Assembly: GCA_903895595.1 (NCBI GenBank)
Contig: CAITUP010000064.1
Span: 1 to 64,000 of the forward strand
DNA from: an uncultured Acetobacteraceae bacterium
GTDB taxonomy: Bacteria; Pseudomonadota; Alphaproteobacteria; Acetobacterales; Acetobacteraceae
Direction: 5' to 3'
Length of the DNA stretch: 64,000 nt
How positions within the stretch are numbered: the stretch's first letter is position 1; every line of letters begins with the position of its first letter. Below are positions 58,777-64,000 of the stretch, in pieces. The translations under genes were made by a program, and so were the position numbers. The notes under the pieces are model-generated. The model was not told the origin of the DNA. It worked only from the letters and a program-made list of their open reading frames with translations, and did no database searches.

Positions 58777-59857
58777 TCCAGCCGAAAAGGCTGTCCCCTA
58801 TCCTTCCCCCGATGCCTTGCCAGCGGACGCGGACGATCTGTTCGCAACGGCGGATTCGTTGTTCGCGACCCGCCTTTGGTGGCGCACCGTCCTGTCGGAC
58901 GCGATGCCCGAGGGTGCGGAAGCCGGCTTCGTCCTGTGCCTTACCGCTGGCAAAGCAACCGGCCTGTTCCCGCTGCTCCGAACGCCGGGCGCCCGTTGGA
59001 CCAGCTTTACCACCCCTTACACCTGCCGCTACACGCCGCTGATTGCCCTCGACAGCAACCCTGTCGCCGTGTGCATCGCCTTCGCCCGCCAGTGCCGCGG
59101 CAACGCTGTCACCCGGCTCGACGCTTTGCCCGCGGAATGGCCGCATCTGGACGCCCTGATCGCCGGCGCCGAACGCGCCGGTCTGTCCGTCCGCCGCTTC
59201 GACCATTTCGGCAACTGGCACGAAAGCGTGGCCGGCCTCGGGTGGTCCGGCTACCTCGCAAGCCGGCCCGGTGCGCTGCGCGAAACCATCCGCCGCCGCC
59301 TGCGCCGAGCAGACCGTATGACAGAGGCACGATTCACCCTGATCGATGGGGAGGATGGGTTGGAGCCTGCTATCGCTGCGTTCGAAGCCGTCTATGCCAA
59401 AAGCTGGAAGGACCCGGAACCGTTTCCCCGCTTCAACGCGGCGCTAATGCGCACCGCCGCCGGCGTGGGGGTCCTGCGTTTGGGCATCTGGTGGATCGGC
59501 GACCAGCCCGTCGCGGCACAATTCTGGATCGTCGAGCACGGCCAAGCCACGGTACTCAAACTGGCGCACGACGACGCATTCAAAGCGCATTCCCCCGGCA
59601 CCGTCCTGACCGCGACGATGCTGCGGCATCTGCTTGACCGGGATGGCGTCACCGAGATCGATTTCGGACGCGGCGACGATCCCTACAAGCGCGATTGGGC
59701 AGGGGAGCGGCGACAACGGATCGGCCTGCTGCTGATCGACCCGCGCCGGCCGGCCGGATTGCTGGCGTTATTGCGCCACGACATGGGCCGGCTGCGCGCC
59801 CGTCTCAGCCGGTCAGCCGCTTCAGCGCCGCCCGCCGGATCAGGCGGTAGCCAATAA
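58754..59857 (+). CDS. GNAT/FemAB-like acyltransferase (BcsL/CelD type)
   Basis: A 367-residue protein with the GNAT_acetyltransf_6 (CelD/BcsL-like) layout. It includes RETIRRRLRRADRM and then IAAFEAVYAKSWKDPEPFPR, GIWWIGDQPVAAQFWIV, and the C-terminal TEIDFGRGDDPYKRDWAGER. Such enzymes add acyl or aminoacyl groups to polysaccharides or other envelope polymers. The 3' end overlaps the convergent GNAT-fusion gene by 53 bases. Confidence 0.8.
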   Translation: MRGIRSADPAEKAVPYPSPDALPADADDLFATADSLFATRLWWRTVLSDAMPEGAEAGFVLCLTAGKATGLFPLLRTPGARWTSFTTPYTCRYTPLIALDSNPVAVCIAFARQCRGNAVTRLDALPAEWPHLDALIAGAERAGLSVRRFDHFGNWHESVAGLGWSGYLASRPGALRETIRRRLRRADRMTEARFTLIDGEDGLEPAIAAFEAVYAKSWKDPEPFPRFNAALMRTAAGVGVLRLGIWWIGDQPVAAQFWIVEHGQATVLKLAHDDAFKAHSPGTVLTATMLRHLLDRDGVTEIDFGRGDDPYKRDWAGERRQRIGLLLIDPRRPAGLLALLRHDMGRLRARLSRSAASAPPAGSGGSQ

Positions 59858-62237
59858 CCGCACCGCCCACCGGCACCAACGTCGCCCCCGCGACCAGACC
59901 GTAGAACAACAGCGAGTTTCCATCGCCGCCTTCGTCCGTATCGCCCTCCAGCATGGAGCCGACCCCGCTTTCGGGATCGGACAAGGCCCCTTTGATCGCA
60001 ACCGGCACGGCGATCTGTTCGGGTACCCTGGATCCGGTAGCGACCGCGAACCGGTCGGTGGCATCATCCACGAGTGCCGTTCGGACATAGGCGGCGCCGA
60101 CTGTACTCGTCGCGATCCTGCCGGTTGCGGGGGGCGCCGGACGAATGCGAAGCGACACGTCGTCGTCCGAGACCGCGACGGTCGCCGATAAGGTGGCGCC
60201 GGCATCCCCTCGTCCGCCGCCACGCCCCAGCCGCGGCACATAGGTATACCCCAGCGTCGAACTCCCCGCCGCCCCAATCCCCAGTTCGGTTGGCCGCACA
60301 TCCCGGGTCGAAAACCCGATCGTCGTCGCCAGAGGCATTTCGAGCTGATAGCTGACGGCGCTGCCCGTCGCCCCAGGACCGCCGGCAAAGCGGGCGCTGC
60401 GTCCGCGTTCCGATTCGATCATCAAGGTGGGTGTCGCCGAACCGGTCGCACCGAGGATGGCCGTATCGCGCCCGGGCCCCCCGGCCCCCTCGGCGACCGC
60501 GGGCCTGACGCCGATGAAGACCGAATGGCCAGGATCGCCGCGCGGGGTAATGCGTTGCGCGATATCGGCCGAACCATCGGGAACGGCCGGCGCGGCGGTG
60601 CTCAACGTCGGACGAAAGATATAGTTATAGGCCCGAGCCGGCATCTCGTTGATGAGCACGCCGAGGGATGGGACCGCGAAGATGCCTTCGCGCGCCGTGC
60701 CGATGGTACCGTGCAAATTGCTGACATTGCCGGGATTGCGCCGGCTGAACGCGGCCGCCTTGTCCCGAGCGGTCTGCGGTAAAGCGACCTGGGCTTTGTA
60801 GGTGTAGGTGGCGCTGGGCGATTGCGACAAGGCCGGACCGGCGACCGGTCGCGCCTCATCCATCGTGGCAGCGGGCAAAACCTCATCGATTGCCACCGGC
60901 CGCGGGGCGAACAGCGCCAGACTGTCGCGCAACACGTCGGAATCCCCCGCCACCCCGGTCGGGGCGCCGTCGGCGATCCGAACGATGGGCGCGGCCGCGA
61001 CGCGTCCTCCGCCCAAAGCCAGCAAGGCGAGAACCGAGGTCGTGGAAAGCAGGTTGTGTTTCACCCGGTGCGCACCTCTGCCGAAAAGGGTGTCGCGCAA
61101 ACCCGCCACCGCATCCCGTGCCCGTTTTACCAGAAGCCGAGGCGACCACCATGGCCCCGCCAGGACCCAGCGCATGGTCGCGGAGCCGTCTGCCAAACTG
61201 CGCTTATAGCGGGAATCTCCGGCCAGAAAATCGTAGTACCGGACACCGTCCCGCCCGCTAGCCTCGATCGCCAGCCGGTGGCAGGTCAAACCGGGCTTTC
61301 GGCGCGCATCCGCCGGGTCGTAGGCAAAACCGCTCTGATAGGCGAACGTGCGGCCGCGAAAGCGGAAATTGTAGAGAATACCGACTGTACCGGCGCGACC
61401 GGTCACCCGCCAAAGATCGATCTCCCCCCGGTGCATGCCGCGATCGATCAGGGCGTGGTGGAAGCGGGCGAAAAACGGGTCGGCGAAACAGCCCGGCTCG
61501 CCGCGCGCGGTCCAGGTGGCCTGATGCAGAACCGCCATTTCCTCCAGCCACGCATGCGCGGTCGCCGCCGTCTCCGCCCGAACGATGGTCGGTTCGCCGA
61601 ACGCGCGGTCCGAACGGCGGATCTGCTGGCGGGTGTTGGCGCTGCGGCGGTCCATGTAGGCGAGGCCGCATTTCCCCGTCATGGTCCGCGAAGGCGAAGC
61701 ACCGACGACTTGCGGGGGCAAACTCAACGAAGCCGTGGGTGGTCCGTCTTCGCGGACCATGACGGTATTGGATTGCGGTGCATCGCACGCAATCGTCGAT
61801 TCCTGTTGGCCCCGTAGATCGGCGAAGGGAGCCGCCTGGCTCTTCAGAACCAGTCCAGGAGCCGGTTGCGACAGGCCGCTCAGGACCGCGTCGTGCCGAG
61901 CGGCCACAATGCGCAAAATGGCGGCGGCGATATCCGGCCGCAGTGCCAGAGGTCCGTTATGCTCGATCGCCAGCCGGTCGAAGGGCGCGGCGCCGGTTTC
62001 ACCCAAATACAGACAACCGCGCCGCCGGTTGAACAGCGCCAACCCCACGGTTTCGCCGTCCTCCGTCGCCTCGGCCAGAACCGGGTCGGGGAACCGTTCC
62101 GCCGCCAGACAGCCGGTCCAGGTCCAGGTTTGGAAGAACGACGCCTCGGCACGCGCCTCCAAGGCCCGCCAGCGTGTCTCCAGGGCCGATATATCCGCGA
62201 TGCCGCTCAGACGGACCTGGATCACGAACCGGTCCAC
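59805..62237 (-). CDS. GNAT acyltransferase fused in frame to an unknown exported protein
   Basis: One 810-residue frame with two parts. Residues 1-385 are a CelD/BcsL-like GNAT (SANTRQQIRRSDRAFGE, FAYQSGFAYDPADARRKPGL, DFLAGDSRYKRSLADG). At residue 392 a GTG (61064) begins KHNLLSTTSVLALLALGGGR and then VAAAP, a good signal peptide, preceded by AGAGG. From there to the end is a secreted-looking protein rich in Gly, Ala and Ser with a C-terminal membrane anchor (LFYGLVAGATLVPVGGAVIG) and basic tail. I cannot tell a true fusion from two genes that share a frame with no stop between them. The GNAT part also contains a palindromic repeat (61677-61764). Confidence 0.7.
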   Translation of the reverse strand: MDRFVIQVRLSGIADISALETRWRALEARAEASFFQTWTWTGCLAAERFPDPVLAEATEDGETVGLALFNRRRGCLYLGETGAAPFDRLAIEHNGPLALRPDIAAAILRIVAARHDAVLSGLSQPAPGLVLKSQAAPFADLRGQQESTIACDAPQSNTVMVREDGPPTASLSLPPQVVGASPSRTMTGKCGLAYMDRRSANTRQQIRRSDRAFGEPTIVRAETAATAHAWLEEMAVLHQATWTARGEPGCFADPFFARFHHALIDRGMHRGEIDLWRVTGRAGTVGILYNFRFRGRTFAYQSGFAYDPADARRKPGLTCHRLAIEASGRDGVRYYDFLAGDSRYKRSLADGSATMRWVLAGPWWSPRLLVKRARDAVAGLRDTLFGRGAHRVKHNLLSTTSVLALLALGGGRVAAAPIVRIADGAPTGVAGDSDVLRDSLALFAPRPVAIDEVLPAATMDEARPVAGPALSQSPSATYTYKAQVALPQTARDKAAAFSRRNPGNVSNLHGTIGTAREGIFAVPSLGVLINEMPARAYNYIFRPTLSTAAPAVPDGSADIAQRITPRGDPGHSVFIGVRPAVAEGAGGPGRDTAILGATGSATPTLMIESERGRSARFAGGPGATGSAVSYQLEMPLATTIGFSTRDVRPTELGIGAAGSSTLGYTYVPRLGRGGGRGDAGATLSATVAVSDDDVSLRIRPAPPATGRIATSTVGAAYVRTALVDDATDRFAVATGSRVPEQIAVPVAIKGALSDPESGVGSMLEGDTDEGGDGNSLLFYGLVAGATLVPVGGAVIGYRLIRRAALKRLTG
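61677..61764. repeat. 88-bp palindromic repeat inside the GNAT reading frame
   Basis: Perfect 17-bp outer arms (CGTCATGGTCCGCGAAG at 61677-61693 and its complement at 61748-61764) enclose about 54 bases. The translated segment (roughly residues 158-187 of the protein) reads VMVREDGPPTASLSLPPQVV. It interrupts the region that normally joins the N-terminal half to the SANTRQQIRRS motif. The word CGTCATGGTC links it to the other palindromes. Confidence 0.8.
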
Positions 62238-63319
62238 AACGTCCGATACCGCTCGAACATCGCGGTATCGGCGAAATCCCTGGTCGCCTTGGCGAGGTTC
62301 GCAGCACCCAGGCGCAACCGCAACGCCCGGTCGCGCAGCAGAGCCGTCAACGCCTCCGCCAGCGCTTCATCGGACAGAGGCACCACGAACCCATCCTGTT
62401 CCGGCGGCAGCATCGACCGCACGTCGCCAACATCGGTCGAGGCCGCCGGCAGCCCGCAAGCCATCGCTTCGATCAGCGACAGCGGCATCTGTTCGGTGTC
62501 CGACGACAGCGCGAACACGTCGAACCCGGCGTACAGCGCCGGCGTGTCGTCCCGATGACCGGTAAACAACACGCGGTCAGCCACCCCGAGTTCCGCCGCG
62601 AGCGCGGTCAAGCCCGCCCGCTCCGCCCCGTCGCCGACAATCGTCAGACGTCCGGGCGTGCGCGACGCAGCGATGGCAAACGCGCGCAGCAGCCGCCCGA
62701 GATTCTTTTCCTCCCGCAACGCCGCGATGGTGCCGATCGTCGGAATTTCCGAACGCTGCGCCCGGTCCGGCGCGGCGAAACGGGTCAGATCGATCCCGTT
62801 CGGCACGTAAAGCACCCGCTTGGGATTCAGCTTCCACACTTCGGTCGCGATCCGCACCAAGTTCCGCGACGGCAACACCACCTCGCTGCGGGCGAGCACC
62901 AGACGGTTCATCCAGACCCGCCGGGGAATCTGAACGGCGCGTTCCTCCGGCCCGAATCCATCGACGATATGGATATGGCGGGTCACCGGCGGAATATTCG
63001 CCATCGCGAACTCGATGGCGCCCCAATTGCCGGTCACCAGCACGTCCGGCCGCCATGCCTTCAACAGCCGCCGGAAGCGACGGGCATTACCGAACATCGC
63101 GCCCTTGGGCGCAGCGACAACAGGGAAGATCGCGTCCAGATCGGGCCGCAGTCGTTCCCGGCATTCCAGATTGCCGTCCAACGACACGACGATATGCCGG
63201 AACGCCGGCCCGAAATGGTTCGCCACCGCCGCGAAACGCACCTGCGCCCCCCCGACCGCGAAGCTCGGGAAAACATGCACCACCAGCGGTGCGCCTGGAT
63301 CGGTCGGACGGTCGGACAT
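62222..63319 (-). CDS. Glycosyltransferase family 4 (GT-B) protein
   Basis: A 365-residue GT-B glycosyltransferase. The N-terminal domain has VHVFPSFAVGGAQVRFAAVA. The nucleotide-sugar domain has RVLYVPNGIDLTRFAAP, GTIAALREEKNLGRLLRAF, RLTIVGDGAER and the E-x7-E motif region SDTEQMPLSLIEAMACGLPA. It transfers a sugar during polysaccharide or glycolipid synthesis. An ATG at 63358 is also possible but would overlap the divergent gene's start. The 3' end overlaps the GNAT start by 16 bases. Confidence 0.87.
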   Translation of the reverse strand: MSDRPTDPGAPLVVHVFPSFAVGGAQVRFAAVANHFGPAFRHIVVSLDGNLECRERLRPDLDAIFPVVAAPKGAMFGNARRFRRLLKAWRPDVLVTGNWGAIEFAMANIPPVTRHIHIVDGFGPEERAVQIPRRVWMNRLVLARSEVVLPSRNLVRIATEVWKLNPKRVLYVPNGIDLTRFAAPDRAQRSEIPTIGTIAALREEKNLGRLLRAFAIAASRTPGRLTIVGDGAERAGLTALAAELGVADRVLFTGHRDDTPALYAGFDVFALSSDTEQMPLSLIEAMACGLPAASTDVGDVRSMLPPEQDGFVVPLSDEALAEALTALLRDRALRLRLGAANLAKATRDFADTAMFERYRTLWTGS

Positions 63320-63356
63320 CTTGACGTACAGCAGCCCCTCGGACGATGCCTGCGTC

Positions 63357-64000
63357 ATGACCGACGCCCAGCCTTCGATGATCCGGCATAGCGCAATCGC
63401 TTTTCTTCTCGCAACGCTGCTGCTGGCCGGCGTCGCCGTACCAGCACAGGCGCGCGTGCTGCTGGTCGGACCGCAGCGCGCGATCCAACTGCCAAGCCAA
63501 GCCGCCGCGATCGCCCGCGATGGAGACCGGATCGTGATCGACCCCGGCATTTACCGCGACTGCGCGGTCTGGCGCGCATCCAATCTGGTCATCGAAGGCC
63601 GAGCGCCGGGGGTCACGATGAGCGGGCGCGTGTGCTTCGAGCGCGGGATATTCATTTTCGCAGGCAACAACACCACGGTACGCAACCTCGCCTTCGCCGG
63701 GGCACACGGACTATGGCACACCGCCGCCGGCATTCTGCAGGAAGGCAACAACCTGCTCGTCGAGAACAGCCGGTTCGAGGACAACGAAAACGGCATTCTG
63801 GCCGGTGGCGGGCCGGCCAGCCAAATTCGCGTGGTGAACAGCAGATTCCGCGGCAACGGGTCCTGCCAGGGAGCCTGCGCGCATGGCATCTACGTCGGCG
63901 GGCCCATTGCCTCGCTGGAGGTGGAACGATGCCACTTCCTGGACACCCGAACCGCCCACCACATCAAATCACGCGCCCGCACCACGATCGTGCGGGACAG
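63357..64000 (+). CDS. Exported right-handed parallel beta-helix protein, 5' part
   Basis: The frame runs off the right edge of the window; 214 residues are visible. A signal peptide (AIAFLLATLLLAGVAVPAQA) is followed by GDRIVIDPGIYRDCAVWRAS and coil repeats of the parallel beta-helix type: NLVIEGRAPGVTMSG, NTTVRNLAFAGAHG, NLLVENSRFEDNENGILAG, QIRVVNSRFRGNGSC and LEVERCHFLDT. Such proteins are carbohydrate lyases, epimerases or binding proteins. Its place beside a glycosyltransferase suggests a role in polysaccharide processing. The start at 63357 could instead be the ATG at 63378. Confidence 0.8.
   Translation, partial: MTDAQPSMIRHSAIAFLLATLLLAGVAVPAQARVLLVGPQRAIQLPSQAAAIARDGDRIVIDPGIYRDCAVWRASNLVIEGRAPGVTMSGRVCFERGIFIFAGNNTTVRNLAFAGAHGLWHTAAGILQEGNNLLVENSRFEDNENGILAGGGPASQIRVVNSRFRGNGSCQGACAHGIYVGGPIASLEVERCHFLDTRTAHHIKSRARTTIVRD

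Overview
This window is a GC-rich stretch of an alphaproteobacterial chromosome. The gene set (CvpA-PurF, MinCDE, LysA followed by a TIGR02302/DUF4175 membrane protein, PhnCDE1E2, many MFS, aldo/keto and hydantoinase-type enzymes) fits Rhodospirillales, most likely Acetobacteraceae. The placement is inferred from gene content and base composition only. There are about 60 protein genes, one tRNA-Arg(CCG), no rRNA, no CRISPR array, and no integrase or full insertion sequence.

Layout. 0-10 kb: a 1,057-residue zinc-ribbon/cyclase/AAA/TPR protein, a phnC-D-E1-E2 phosphonate-type ABC operon, and two overlapping WcbI-type genes. 10-13.4 kb: minCDE, then a toxin-antitoxin patch with an intact Xre/MbcA antitoxin beside a truncated RES toxin, and an intact higBA pair. 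13.4-20.3 kb: hydantoinase A opposite a catabolic set (luciferase-like monooxygenase, MFS importer, acyl-CoA-dehydrogenase-like monooxygenase, VOC protein) that ends in a strong terminator. Behind it lies a higB-type toxin gene broken by a small mobile element. 20.5-28.3 kb: housekeeping (cvpA, purF, SDR, MBL hydrolase, tRNA-Arg, TIGR02302 protein, lysA). 28.3-29.4 kb: a gene-free island of palindromic repeats. 29.4-33.7 kb: a reductase operon and an MFS transporter. 33.7-37.9 kb: a candidate peptide natural-product locus. 38-47 kb: MFS, D-aminoacylase-like, TauD, LVIVD-repeat, mandelate-racemase-like, enoyl-CoA hydratase and pseudouridine synthase genes. 47-52 kb: rubrerythrin, Fe-S protein and DUF3501, then a thiolase/DUF35 pair and another toxin-antitoxin pair. 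52-57 kb: sirtuin, 2OG oxygenase, peptide-binding protein, nicotinamidase, alcohol dehydrogenase. 57-64 kb: a polysaccharide/cell-surface locus (epimerase, YdcF, two GNATs, glycosyltransferase, beta-helix protein) cut by the window edge.

Most interesting system. At 33.7-37.9 kb a SARP-like regulator (BTAD, TolB-like and TPR regions) is divergent from a 64-residue peptide gene. The peptide ends in three perfect-length 9-residue repeats, GDGGCI(Y/S)RF, each with one Cys. A DUF6065-like protein and an EamA/DMT exporter follow it closely. Two copies of an 11-bp-periodic CTCACG box lie between the regulator and the peptide. This looks like a compact ribosomally made peptide pathway with its own regulator and exporter that I cannot match to a described class.

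Mobile DNA. A family of about 101-111 bp elements with CAGGG..ATCGCATATG terminal inverted repeats occurs four times. One copy splits a higB toxin gene, is flanked by a perfect 10-bp direct repeat, and its conceptual removal restores the reading frame exactly. A second class of palindromes starting with CGTCAT is scattered between genes and inside two open reading frames (phnD and a GNAT gene).
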